A stretch of DNA of 64,000 nucleotides from an uncultured Clostridia bacterium (GTDB taxonomy: Bacteria; Bacillota; Clostridia; Oscillospirales; Ruminococcaceae), in NCBI GenBank assembly GCA_945923775.1, contig CAMELR010000003.1, positions 1 to 64,000 of the forward strand, given 5' to 3'. Positions within the stretch are counted from its first letter, which is position 1, and every line of letters starts with the position of its first letter. A program made the position numbers and the translations under genes. Below are positions 9,015 to 18,500 of this stretch, one piece after another. The notes under the pieces were generated by a model that was given only the letters and a program-made list of their open reading frames with translations, did not search any database and was not told where the DNA came from.

Positions 9015-10946
9015 ATGGGACTTACATTGACTGAAAAGATCATCAAGGCGCACATCATCGACGGCGAGATGGTAAAGGGAACAGAGATCGGTCTGAAGAT
9101 CGACCAGACCCTTACGCAGGACGCAACTGGTACAATGGCTTACCTCCAGTTCGAGGCTATGGGCGTTGACCGCGTAAAGACTGAGCGCTCCGTGGCATAC
9201 ATCGACCACAACACGCTCCAGAGCGGCTTTGAGAATGCCGACGACCACAGATTTATCGGTTCCGTTGCAAAGAAGCACGGTATCTGGTTCTCACGTCCCG
9301 GCAACGGTATCTGCCATCAGGTACATCTTGAGCGCTTCGGCAAGCCCGGCAAGACCCTTATCGGCTCCGACAGCCACACTCCGACTGGCGGCGGTATCGG
9401 CATGCTGGCAATGGGCGCAGGCGGTCTTGACGTTGCAGTTGCAATGGGCGGCGGCGCTTACTACATAACAATGCCGAAGGTCGTTAAGATAAACCTCACC
9501 GGAAAGCTCAACGACTGGGTTTCCGCCAAGGACGTTATCCTGGAAGTTCTCCGTCAGCTTTCCGTTAAGGGCGGCGTAGGCAAGGTAATGGAGTACACCG
9601 GCGAGGGCGTAAAGAGCCTGTCCGTTCCGGAGCGCGCTACCATCACCAACATGGGCGCAGAGCTTGGCGCTACTACTTCCATTTTCCCGTCCGACGAGAC
9701 TACTCTCCAGTTCCTCAAGGCTCAGGGCAGAGAAGAGGACTACGTTCCGATGTCCGCTGACCCCGACGCAGTTTACGACGAGGAAGTAAACATCGACCTC
9801 TCCAAGCTGGTTCCGCTTGCAGCTTGTCCCCACAGCCCCGACAACGTTAAGACCGTCGAGGAGATCGGCAAGATCAAGATCGACCAGGTATGTATAGGTT
9901 CCTGCACCAACTCCTCCCTGCAGGATATGCGCAAGGTTGCCCACATTCTCAAGGGCAAGACCGTTCACCCGGACGTAAGCCTTGCAATCGCTCCCGGCTC
10001 CAAGCAGGTGTTCAACCAGATCGCCGAGGACGGCACTCTGTCTATCCTCATCGCGGCTGGCGCGAGAATCCTCGAGAGCGCATGCGGTCCGTGCATAGGC
10101 ATGGGTCAGTCCCCGAACAGCAAGGGTATCTCCCTGCGTACCTTCAACCGTAACTTCCTCGGCAGAAGCGGCACCAAGGACGCTCAGATCTACCTCGTTT
10201 CCCCGGAGACCGCGGCTATCTCCGCTATCACCGGCGTATTCACCGACCCGCGCACCTGCGGCGACATGCCCGCTTATGTAATGCCCGAGAAGTTCATCAT
10301 CAACGATAACATGGTAGTTCCTCCCGCAACACCCGAGGAAGCTCCGAATGTTGAGATACTCCGCGGCCCGAACATCAAGCCGTTCCCGGTAAACAAGCCG
10401 CTGGCTGAGTCCATCGAGTCCGGCGTTACACTCAAGGTAGGCGACAACATCACCACCGACCACATCATGCCCGCTGGCGCTAAGATACTGCCTCTGCGCT
10501 CCAACATTCCGGCTATCTCGGAGTACTGCTTCACCGTATGCGACGAGACCTTCCCGAAGCGCGCAAAGGAAGCCGGCACAAGCATTATCGTCGGCGGAAC
10601 AAACTACGGCCAGGGTTCTTCCAGAGAGCACGCTGCGCTTGCTCCGCTGTACCTGGGCGTTAAGGCTATCATCTGCAAGAGCTTCGCAAGAATCCATCGT
10701 CAGAACCTCATCAACAACGGCATTCTTCCGCTGGAGTTCGTGAACGAGGCTGACTACGACAGGATTGACCAGGGCGACGATCTCGTTATCGCAAATATCC
10801 GCAATATCGTTGAGAACGGCGGCAAGATCATCGTTGAGGACAAGACCAAGGGCTTCAGCTTCGAAGTAAAGTGCGAGCTTTCCGAGCGCGGCAAGGGCAT
10901 GATGCTCGCCGGCGGTCTGCTGAACTACACAAAGGCTAACGGCTAA
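9015..10946 (+). CDS. acn: Aconitate hydratase
   Basis: Aconitase converts citrate to isocitrate with a 4Fe-4S cluster. The 643-residue form is the short bacterial/mitochondrial-like type. Cluster cysteines are seen in GSCTNSS and CGPCIGMGQ, and the swivel domain has GGTNYGQGSSREHA. The ORF track opens at 8958, but the ATG at 9015 follows AAGGAG and gives MGLTLTEKI. It heads a unit with a small membrane peptide, isocitrate dehydrogenase and rex. A homoaconitase/isopropylmalate isomerase role is less likely given the icd neighbour. Confidence 0.93.
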   Translation: MGLTLTEKIIKAHIIDGEMVKGTEIGLKIDQTLTQDATGTMAYLQFEAMGVDRVKTERSVAYIDHNTLQSGFENADDHRFIGSVAKKHGIWFSRPGNGICHQVHLERFGKPGKTLIGSDSHTPTGGGIGMLAMGAGGLDVAVAMGGGAYYITMPKVVKINLTGKLNDWVSAKDVILEVLRQLSVKGGVGKVMEYTGEGVKSLSVPERATITNMGAELGATTSIFPSDETTLQFLKAQGREEDYVPMSADPDAVYDEEVNIDLSKLVPLAACPHSPDNVKTVEEIGKIKIDQVCIGSCTNSSLQDMRKVAHILKGKTVHPDVSLAIAPGSKQVFNQIAEDGTLSILIAAGARILESACGPCIGMGQSPNSKGISLRTFNRNFLGRSGTKDAQIYLVSPETAAISAITGVFTDPRTCGDMPAYVMPEKFIINDNMVVPPATPEEAPNVEILRGPNIKPFPVNKPLAESIESGVTLKVGDNITTDHIMPAGAKILPLRSNIPAISEYCFTVCDETFPKRAKEAGTSIIVGGTNYGQGSSREHAALAPLYLGVKAIICKSFARIHRQNLINNGILPLEFVNEADYDRIDQGDDLVIANIRNIVENGGKIIVEDKTKGFSFEVKCELSERGKGMMLAGGLLNYTKANG

Positions 10947-10957
10947 AGGAGAACGAT

Positions 10958-11098
10958 ATGAAAGGCTGGGCTTGCTTTTTCATGGCTCTTTCGGCTTTTC
11001 TTGCCGGAGTACTGGTGGGCGGCAGATTGCTTCCCGCCAGTGGCTCCATCGGCTGTGGAAATAAAATAATCAACTGCTTCGACGCGAAGCACCGGTGA
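10958..11098 (+). CDS. 46-residue membrane peptide between acn and icd (not in ORF track)
   Basis: The ATG at 10958 follows AAAGGAGAA and opens a 46-codon frame ending in TGA at 11098. The product starts [22 protein letters not shown], one hydrophobic segment with a GxxxG-like face, and ends with a short Cys-containing polar tail. It is 11 bp after acn and 13 bp before icd, with a proper ribosome site, so it is likely translated. I do not recognise the family. It might be an inner-membrane micropeptide acting on a neighbour enzyme, but nothing shows this directly. Confidence 0.6.
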   Translation: MKGWACFFMALSAFLAGVLVGGRLLPASGSIGCGNKIINCFDAKHR

Positions 11099-11111
11099 AA
11101 GGAAACTTATA

Positions 11112-12329
11112 ATGGCTGATAAGATTCAGATGACCACTCCGCTGGTCGAGATGGACGGCGACGAGATGACCCGTATCATATGGAAGATGATCAAGGATAT
11201 CCTGATCACTCCGTATGTTGACCTCAAGACTGATTACTACGACCTGGGCCTTGTTCACAGAAACGAGACAAACGACCAGGTAACTATAGACTCCGCAAAC
11301 GCAACCAAGAAGTACGGCGTAGCGGTAAAGTGCGCGACCATCACACCGAACGCACAGCGTATGACAGAGTACAACCTCAAGGAGATGTGGAAGTCTCCGA
11401 ACGGCACTATCCGTGCTATCCTGGACGGCACCGTATTCAGAAAGCCGATCCTCGTAAAGGGAATCGTTCCGTACATTCCGACCTGGACTAAGCCCATAAC
11501 CATTGCGCGTCACGCATACGGCGACATCTACAAGAACACCGAGATGAAGGTAGCGCAGGGCAGCAAGGCTGAGCTGGTAGTCACCGACAAGGACGGCAAG
11601 GAGACCCGCGCGCTCATTCACGATTTCAAGAACAGCGACGGCGTTGTACAGGGCGTTCACAACCTTGACAAGTCCATCTCCAGCTTCGCTAGAGCGTGCT
11701 TCAACTACGCTCTCGGCGCTAAGGAGAGCCTGTGGTTTGCGGCTAAGGATACCATCTCCAAGACCTACGACCACCGTTTCAAGGACATCTTCGCTGAGAT
11801 CTACGAGAACGAGTACAAGGAGAAGTTCGCAGAGGCTGGCATTGAGTACTTCTACACCCTCATCGACGATGTTATCGCAAGAGTTATCCGCTCCGAGGGC
11901 GGCTTCATCTGGGCGTGCAAGAACTACGACGGCGACGTTATGTCCGACATGCTGGCTACCGCTTTCGGCTCACTGGGTCTGATGACCTCCGTTCTGGTTT
12001 CCCCGGACGGCGTTTACGAGTACGAGGCGGCTCACGGAACCGTAACCCGCCACTACTACAACTACCTCAAGGGCGAAAAGACCTCCACCAACCCGATCGC
12101 TACCATCTTCGCATGGAGCGGCGCGCTCAGAAAGCGCGGCGAGCTGGATAACATTCCGGCTCTGTGCGACTACGCTGACAAGCTCGAGAAGGCTTCCATT
12201 CAGACGATGGAGGACGGCGTTATGGACAAGAACCTCGCGGCGATGTCCAAGCTTGAGAACAAGCGCCCGGTTGACACGGAAACATTCCTGACTGAGATAA
12301 ACAGCCGTCTTGCAAAGCTGATGGGCTGA
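11112..12329 (+). CDS. icd: NADP-dependent isocitrate dehydrogenase, dimeric eukaryotic-like type
   Basis: The enzyme oxidises isocitrate to 2-oxoglutarate. The 405 residues open with [18 protein letters not shown], the hallmark of the class that includes human IDH1, not the E. coli type. The metal-binding run [25 protein letters not shown] and the cofactor segment [13 protein letters not shown] are present. With aconitase upstream it forms the citrate-to-2-oxoglutarate branch that feeds glutamate. No citrate synthase is in the window. The gene precedes rex by 40 bp. Confidence 0.94.
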   Translation: MADKIQMTTPLVEMDGDEMTRIIWKMIKDILITPYVDLKTDYYDLGLVHRNETNDQVTIDSANATKKYGVAVKCATITPNAQRMTEYNLKEMWKSPNGTIRAILDGTVFRKPILVKGIVPYIPTWTKPITIARHAYGDIYKNTEMKVAQGSKAELVVTDKDGKETRALIHDFKNSDGVVQGVHNLDKSISSFARACFNYALGAKESLWFAAKDTISKTYDHRFKDIFAEIYENEYKEKFAEAGIEYFYTLIDDVIARVIRSEGGFIWACKNYDGDVMSDMLATAFGSLGLMTSVLVSPDGVYEYEAAHGTVTRHYYNYLKGEKTSTNPIATIFAWSGALRKRGELDNIPALCDYADKLEKASIQTMEDGVMDKNLAAMSKLENKRPVDTETFLTEINSRLAKLMG

Positions 12330-12369
12330 TTTTCCCAGCACAGCGCAGGAGGCAAGAGGAGGTTAGGCA

Positions 12370-13047
12370 ATGCAGAAGAGCAACATTTCAAATTCAGTCA
12401 TACGCAGGCTCCCGCGGTACTACCGTTTCCTCGGCGAGCTGCTCAATCAGGATATTCAGAAGATCTCCTCCCGTGAGCTGTCGGAGAAAATGCGGCTCAC
12501 AGCTTCGCAGATCCGTCAGGATCTCAACTGCTTCGGCGGATTCGGTCAGCAGGGCTACGGCTACAACGTGGCGGAGCTTCGCCGTCAGATCGGGCATATC
12601 CTCGGTCTCGACCAGCACGACAAGATGATCCTCATCGGCGCTGGAAATCTCGGCAGAGCCATCACGGTGCATATCGACTTCCAAAAGTACGGCTACGAGC
12701 TTGCCGGTATCTTCGACAACAATATTTCTCTCGAGAACATCGAGATATCCGGCATAAAGATCATGCACACCAACCGTCTTGCGGAATTCTGCGAGGAAAA
12801 CCACCCGAAAATGGCGGTGCTGTGCATTCCGAAGAGCGGCGCGAAGGACATGGTGCAGAAGCTCCTTGACCTCGGCGTTAACGCATTCTGGAACTTCTCG
12901 CACTATGATATCCACTACGATCACCCGCAGGCGGCGGTGGAGAACGTCCACCTGACCGACAGCCTGATGACACTGTCCTACGCGGCGCGCAGGCAGGAGG
13001 AGTATTCCGCGGAACCATCATCGGAAGAGGAGAACACGGAAGAATAA
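12370..13047 (+). CDS. rex: Redox-sensing transcriptional repressor Rex
   Basis: Rex senses the NADH/NAD ratio and represses fermentative and respiratory genes when NADH is low. The 225 residues have an N-terminal winged helix (about 1-80, with SSRELSEKMRLTASQIRQDL) and a Rossmann fold with GAGNLGRAI, ending in a domain-swapped helix and an acidic tail. GAGGAGG precedes the ATG. Its place behind acn and icd suggests co-expression with a pathway that makes NADPH/2-oxoglutarate. I saw no clear ROP box (TTGTGAA...TTCACAA) in front of acn, although TTGTGAAAT lies just before its -35. Confidence 0.93.
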   Translation: MQKSNISNSVIRRLPRYYRFLGELLNQDIQKISSRELSEKMRLTASQIRQDLNCFGGFGQQGYGYNVAELRRQIGHILGLDQHDKMILIGAGNLGRAITVHIDFQKYGYELAGIFDNNISLENIEISGIKIMHTNRLAEFCEENHPKMAVLCIPKSGAKDMVQKLLDLGVNAFWNFSHYDIHYDHPQAAVENVHLTDSLMTLSYAARRQEEYSAEPSSEEENTEE

Positions 13048-13052
13048 AAAGT

Positions 13053-13082
13053 GCCGCTCCGTATCAACGGGGCGGCTTTGCG
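13053..13082 (+). terminator. Terminator-like hairpin after rex
   Basis: GCCGCTCCGT-ATCA-ACGGGGCGGC (10-bp stem with one wobble pair) followed by TTTGCGTTT. The T tract is short. Confidence 0.6.
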
Positions 13083-13096
13083 TTTGGAGGAACGGC

Positions 13097-13504
13097 ATGA
13101 CGATAAAGGAAGTCAGCGAAAGATACGGCGTGTCGCAGGATACGCTGAGATATTACGAAAAAGCCGGGTTAGTGCCGGAGGTCACGCGCACCGCCGGAGG
13201 TATCCGCGACTATCAGCCGGACGACCTCGGCTGGCTGGAGCTTGCGCTGTGCATGCGCAGTGCGGGACTGCCGGTCAGCGGCATAGTTGAGTACCGCAAG
13301 CTGTTCCAGCAGGGCGAGAGCACTATCCCGCAGCGGCTGAAGCTCCTGACCGACCAGCGCGAGGAGCTCCTCAGCATGAAAAACCAGATAGAGCAGACCC
13401 TGGAGCGCCTGAACTATAAAATAAGCGTCTACGAGCGGGCGACAAAAACGGGTATCCTGTCCTGGGACGAGGAGGAAAAGTGCAGCGGAGACTGTGATGG
13501 ATAA
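13097..13504 (+). CDS. MerR-family transcriptional regulator
   Basis: The 135-residue protein has the N-terminal MerR winged helix (TIKEVSERYGVSQDTLRYYEKAGL), a middle region typical of MerR_1 proteins, and a C-terminal coiled-coil (about 80-115) for dimerisation. Two cysteines near the end (EEKCSGDCDG) might bind an effector, but they are not in the heavy-metal pattern. GGAGG lies before the ATG. The end overlaps the start of the PP2C gene, suggesting that the two are co-transcribed. The effector is unknown. Confidence 0.85.
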   Translation: MTIKEVSERYGVSQDTLRYYEKAGLVPEVTRTAGGIRDYQPDDLGWLELALCMRSAGLPVSGIVEYRKLFQQGESTIPQRLKLLTDQREELLSMKNQIEQTLERLNYKISVYERATKTGILSWDEEEKCSGDCDG

Positions 13505-15200
13505 ATTCTCGGTCGTGGTTAACGGGCTTGGTACTGTAGCGGTCGGCTGCGTTCAGCACCAGGGCGCCCGGGATCATCAGGAGGACAGCGTTGGATTCAC
13601 TCCGGTCAACGGCGACCCTATGGACGGGTTCCTGGCTGTGGTAGCCGACGGCATGGGCGGAATGGCTTCCGGCGCGTTCGTCAGCGGCTGGACTGTGCTG
13701 AGAATGCTGGAAGCCGAAATCGGCAGATCCGGCGAGGCCCCTGAAAAGCAGCTCTGCGAGGCCGCCCGCCGAATAAGCGGTGAGATAGCCGCCGGCGGCA
13801 GCCGTGGAGGTTCCACGATGGCGGCGGTGTACCTCGACAGCGCCGGGGTGCATATCTGTTCGGTAGGCGACAGCCGCGTGTACATGCAGCGCGGGGGAGT
13901 CCTGACCAGGCTCACCGAGGACGGCGATTACATGAGCTCCCTGCTTGGCAGGGTAATCGGCGGGGAACTTACGTTCCGGCAGGCTGCGGAGGATCCCGAG
14001 CGGGATTCGCTTACGCAGTTCATGGGCGGCGGGGTGAATATCCAGCCGGACGCCACACGGACGCCGATACGTCCGGAATCCGGCGACAGGCTGCTGATAT
14101 GCAGCGACGGCGTGTACAACGCCGTAAACGAGCAGACGCTGCTACAGTCGCTGACGCTGAGCGCAGCCGCCGCTGCCGAGGATATTCTTGGCAGAGTGCT
14201 TGCGAAGGGGTACACGAATCAGGACAACCTGACTGCGGCGGTTCTGGAGTTCCGTGAAATAACGCAGGAGCCGCATGTCGGTTCTGCGGACAAACCGGAG
14301 GATTCGGAAAACGCAGGCGGGACCGCCGTGAAGCTACGTGCGGACTGCACATACTACACCAGTGCCGGAGGTTCCGATCACAACGAGGACAGCGTTTACT
14401 GCGGGCGCGGAATGTACGCCGTTTCCGATGGACTGGGAGGTCACAGCGGAGGCGCTGCGGCTTCCCAGACAGCGGTAAATTACATAGCGAATGCCGCGAA
14501 GCGTTCCGGCGGGGTGCCGGAAGATAGCATGGCGGAGCTTTTCGAGGGCGCGAATACAGCAGTGCGGAAACTCGCCGGAGGTCTGACGACCATTGCGGCG
14601 GGAGCGCTGCGCGATGGGAAATTCGTTCTCGGGAACGTCGGCGACAGCAGGGTGTATTACTTCCGGAACGGCAGAGTGATCGCGCAGACTCGGGATCATT
14701 CCGTGTGCCAGGCGGCGGTGGAGCTTGGACAGCTCACTCCGGAGCAGATACGCGGCAGCGAGGATCGTGTGAAGCTGCTGAAGGTTCTGGGGAACTCCGA
14801 TCGGCTGGAGCTGAAGCGCCAGCCAGAGCAGATACCAGCAGTGAACGGCGACGCGTTCCTGATATGCACGGACGGTTTCTGGGAGCATGTCCACGAACGG
14901 GAGATGGAGTGCGACCTTGTAAAATCAGGTTCTCCCACGGATTGGCGCGACAGAATGCTGAAACGGCTGCTCCTCAGGACAGGGAACAGCGGCGATAATT
15001 ACACAGTGCTGTGCGGATTTATCACAGACGAGCCTGAGAAGCCGGCTCCCCGTAGAAAGCCGCGTAGGTTCGTGCACTTTCTGATATCCGCGGCAGCGGC
15101 GCTTCTTATGCTCGGAGGCCTGGTCGCTGCGCTGGTGTTCCTTTCGGGGGACAGCGGGGCAGAAGAAAGTTCGTCCAGTCTAGCTGATACGATTAAGTAA
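13497..15200 (+). CDS. Tandem PP2C-type protein phosphatase with C-terminal membrane anchor
   Basis: The protein (567 residues from the ATG at 13497; a GTG at 13494 is also possible) contains two PP2C domains. The first has DHQEDS, VADGMGGMASG, SVGDSRVY and LICSDGVYNAV. The second, from about residue 285, has DHNEDS, VSDGLGGHSGG, NVGDSRVYYF and LICTDGFWEHV. Metal-binding aspartates are kept in both. One transmembrane helix near residue 530-550 is followed by a short acidic tail. PP2C proteins remove phosphate from Ser/Thr residues; usually they are single-domain and paired with a PknB-type kinase, which is absent here. Confidence 0.85.
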   Translation: MDKFSVVVNGLGTVAVGCVQHQGARDHQEDSVGFTPVNGDPMDGFLAVVADGMGGMASGAFVSGWTVLRMLEAEIGRSGEAPEKQLCEAARRISGEIAAGGSRGGSTMAAVYLDSAGVHICSVGDSRVYMQRGGVLTRLTEDGDYMSSLLGRVIGGELTFRQAAEDPERDSLTQFMGGGVNIQPDATRTPIRPESGDRLLICSDGVYNAVNEQTLLQSLTLSAAAAAEDILGRVLAKGYTNQDNLTAAVLEFREITQEPHVGSADKPEDSENAGGTAVKLRADCTYYTSAGGSDHNEDSVYCGRGMYAVSDGLGGHSGGAAASQTAVNYIANAAKRSGGVPEDSMAELFEGANTAVRKLAGGLTTIAAGALRDGKFVLGNVGDSRVYYFRNGRVIAQTRDHSVCQAAVELGQLTPEQIRGSEDRVKLLKVLGNSDRLELKRQPEQIPAVNGDAFLICTDGFWEHVHEREMECDLVKSGSPTDWRDRMLKRLLLRTGNSGDNYTVLCGFITDEPEKPAPRRKPRRFVHFLISAAAALLMLGGLVAALVFLSGDSGAEESSSSLADTIK

Positions 15201-15267
15201 ACTAAAATCACACGTGTGTCAGAAGTTAAGAGAGTGTTGAAAACGCGTCAAGAAATTTATAAGAGAA

Positions 15268-15295
15268 GTGGGGGAAAACTGTTGTTTTCCCCCAC
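15268..15295. repeat. Dispersed hairpin GTGGGGGAAAAC/GTTTTCCCCCAC, copy 1
   Basis: A perfect 12-bp stem with loop TGTT. The identical stem with loop TCTT occurs at 32557-32584. The 330-bp gap 15201-15530 contains this hairpin, a small inverted repeat ACACGTGTGT near 15212 and the terminator described next, but no gene that I can support. Confidence 0.75.
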
Positions 15296-15431
15296 ATATT
15301 CAGCATTTTAAAAGCGCAGAGTCGCTGAGTCCTGTATTCCGCAGGTTACTTGAAATTAACGGCGTGAATGAGACGCTGGGCTGATAATTTCAATAGCACT
15401 TCGCAAAAAAGCGGCAGTTTTTAAAGCTAAA

Positions 15432-15473
15432 GAGGGCGTCACCACTGAATGTTGGTGACGCCCTCGCTTTTAT
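15432..15473. terminator. Bidirectional terminator between the PP2C and GLUG genes
   Basis: GAGGGCGTCACC-N10-GGTGACGCCCTC is followed by GCTTTTATT on the plus strand and by TTTAGCTTTAAAA on the minus strand. It can end both convergent units. Confidence 0.8.
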
Positions 15474-15530
15474 TGGGGAGACGTTCTGTTGACCGCGGTC
15501 GTGGTTTGTTCAAGGCTGAAATCAGTTTTT

Positions 15531-18500
15531 TTACTTGATTTCAGCAGGTTCCTTTTCCTCGGAGTTTTCATTCTCCTCAGGCTTTTTCTTCCGGTTCTTC
15601 TTTTTGGAGCCGGAAGTTTTTTCACTGGAAACGGAAGCGCCTTCAGCCTCTGCCGAGCCTTCGGACTGCTTTGCCTTCTTTGCTGCGCGCTTTCTCTTAA
15701 TAAGTATCGTCCACAGGACAATATTGATAATCGCGATAAGAACGCAGCCGCCGATTATCACCACCGGAACCCACTCGAGCTGCTGGAGCTGAACGCAGAA
15801 GAATCCGCTGTTTCCGTCAAGCGCCGGATCTTCAACGATGAGGTAGTGACCGTTCTGTGTGAACTCCACCGACTTCCACGAGCCGTTGACGTACTGCATT
15901 ACATTCAGCGAACCTCTGCCCTCCGGCGCAAGGAATCTGAGCTGCGTTACGCCGCCCTTGACGTTACCGCTGATGCTGACAAGCCTGAGTTCGCTGTTGT
16001 TGTCCGGAGGGAACACGCTGCTGCTCTGGGTGGATACCTTAAGAGTGCTTCCGTCGTCGAACAGGCCGTCAGCCAGAACCAGCGGGAACCCGTTCTCGGA
16101 CTGCTCGCCGCTTTCGATGACCGTAACATACGGAGTGTATATCGCCTCGACCTCAACAGGGAATGTGATGAAGCTGCTGTCGAAATCAGTCCACTCAGCG
16201 AAGCAGCCGTCCTTTGCGGGGATCTCCGGGAAATCCGAAGCGCGCAGCGCTCCGCCGTAGTTAACTGCAACCGTGCTGATAACGTCGCCGTCAACGATGA
16301 ACTTAACGTCGATCACAGCGGTGCTTCCTGCGATAGCCGCGAACTTGTCGAAGTCCACGGGAGCCGCCTTGCCTGTGTAGCTTATGCCGTCGATGCCTGC
16401 GATGCCGCGGTCAACGAAGCTGTTGCGGAGCACCTCGGAGTTCTCGTCCGAGAAGTCCACGAAGCCGGCAATAGAGCCGCAGCGCTCGTTGCAGTCGTAT
16501 GCGTCGAGGATAGCCGCGTTGTCGGTCAGGATAAGTCCCTGACCCGCGATACCGCCCACGTAATCCGCACCGGTGATAGTGACCTTAGAAACGCACTTCC
16601 TGATGGCAGACACGGAGTATCCCGCGATACCTCCCGCATAGCTGCCGGAGGAGCTTGTCACCTTGCCGTTTTCAGTGGAGTTGCGTACAACGCCCATATC
16701 CTGCCTGCCGACGATACCGCCGCAGTAGTTCTTCTTGGCGGTTATCTCACCGGAATTTATGCAGCTGTCTATGATATCGCGGATCTTATAGCTGAAGCTG
16801 AACGAGGTCTGACCGTTGGAAGCGATGTCGTCCTCCGGATCGAAATCGAAGTCTATCGCCATCGAGCCGGTGATACCGCCGACATTCAGGTCGCCCTGAA
16901 CACCGCCGTAGTTTATGCAGGAGAGCGCCTTGCCCTGTCTGCTTGTGGAATCGTCCTCGGAAACGTCGGTGGTCAAACCGCTGTCGTCGTCCTTGTTGAG
17001 CACCTTGTCCTTCAGCTCCTGAAGGATATCGGTGATGTTGCTCATCTCATCGCTTATCTTCTGGAAGTCGTCGAGCAGGATATCTCCCTGCGCCTCGGCG
17101 GTGCTGCTTATCGAAGAAAGAGCGCTTGTGATACCCGCAAAGTTGCTGGAGAATCCGTCCAGCGCCGCGGTGAATTCAGCGTCCGCCGCCGGGAATTCAA
17201 CAGCCGGCTTGTCGCTGAGGTTCTTTACGGTCTTGGAGAGCTGATCCATCGCATCGGAGAACTCCTCGCATGCCTGTGAGAGGTACGCGGAAGCGTCGGA
17301 AGCGGAGGTGGAAGCGCCCTGGAGATCGTCCATTGCGTCGGAAAGGTAGTCGGCGGCAGCGTCGAAGCTGTCGATCGAAGCCGAGATGGTATCGGAAGCG
17401 GAGGACAGCTTATCAGCGGCATCGGAGATCGACTGGATACCGTCCTTGAGCGCTCCGGAATCAAGCTGGTCTGTTATCTCGTTGAGCGCGTCGGTGATGG
17501 TATCCGAGGACTTTGTGATGTTCTGGATAGCGTCGTTGATGTTGTCGAGCTGCTTTGATATCTCCTTGTAGGTGTCGTCAGGAACGGAGGAGCTGCTTAT
17601 CTTATCGTATGCGTCAGTGATGTCGTCTATGGCGTCCTGCGCGTCGTCAAGAGCCTTGCTCAGTTCGCTGGCTGCGGTCTCAAGCTGGGAGATACCCGCG
17701 CTCAGCTCCTTTGAATCCACTGCCTTGCTTATCGCGTCGGAAGCGCTGACGATATGTTCTCCTGCCGCCTGTATGTTGTCAGCGGCGGCGCTGAGTTCCT
17801 CGGAAACCTTATCGGTGTCCGGAACCGTGCTTGAAGCCGCCTTGATCGCAGCCGCAGCGTGCGCCGCAGCCTTGCCGAGCTCCACGGAAGCGGCGGAGAA
17901 TTCGTCCAGACCCTTCTGGATCTCATCGGCGTCGATGGAACCCGCGATCTTCTGTAATGCGGCGCTCATCTTGCTGAGTGCCTTTGTTACGTCCTGCATG
18001 CTTTCGCCGAGGGCTACTATGCCGTCAGAGAGATTCTTGAAGTCTCTGCCGTTGACCCATTCCTCGAGCTTGTCGCAGGCGTCGCCTATCTTAGAAAGTG
18101 CCGTGGCGATGTCCTTGACCTCGCCGTTTGCGTTGTTCAGCGCCTTTATCATGTCCTTTACAGCGGCTTCCACCTTATCGGTGTCGCCCATAGCCGCAGC
18201 TATCTTGTCAGCCGCCGCGCTTATGTCGTCGAGCGCCCCGGATATCTCCTCGATTGCGCCGTTGAGGGTGTCTATGCCCTCCTTGCCCTCGTCGAGAGCC
18301 GCCTGCATGTCGTCGGAGGAAGCTGTGATCTGGTCGAACACTTCCTCAAGGGAATTGCTGAACTGGCTCAGCAGGTCGAGGCCGTCCCGGAATCCGTCCA
18401 GCGCAGGACCTACGCCGTCAAGCGCTTCGTCCACCCGGGCGGATATCTCGTTCACGCCGTCCGTCCAGCCGTTGTAAAGCTCGGTGGTGCGGTCGGAGAT

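Noticed and set aside
9291-10697. 468-residue minus-strand ORF in aconitase
   Set aside because: Shadow frame of a highly biased gene; Val/Leu/Gly-rich with no motif.
15489-17279. 596-residue plus-strand ORF
   Set aside because: It lies antisense to the 1357-residue GLUG protein, has no ribosome site and no recognisable domain; an open shadow frame in GC-rich DNA.
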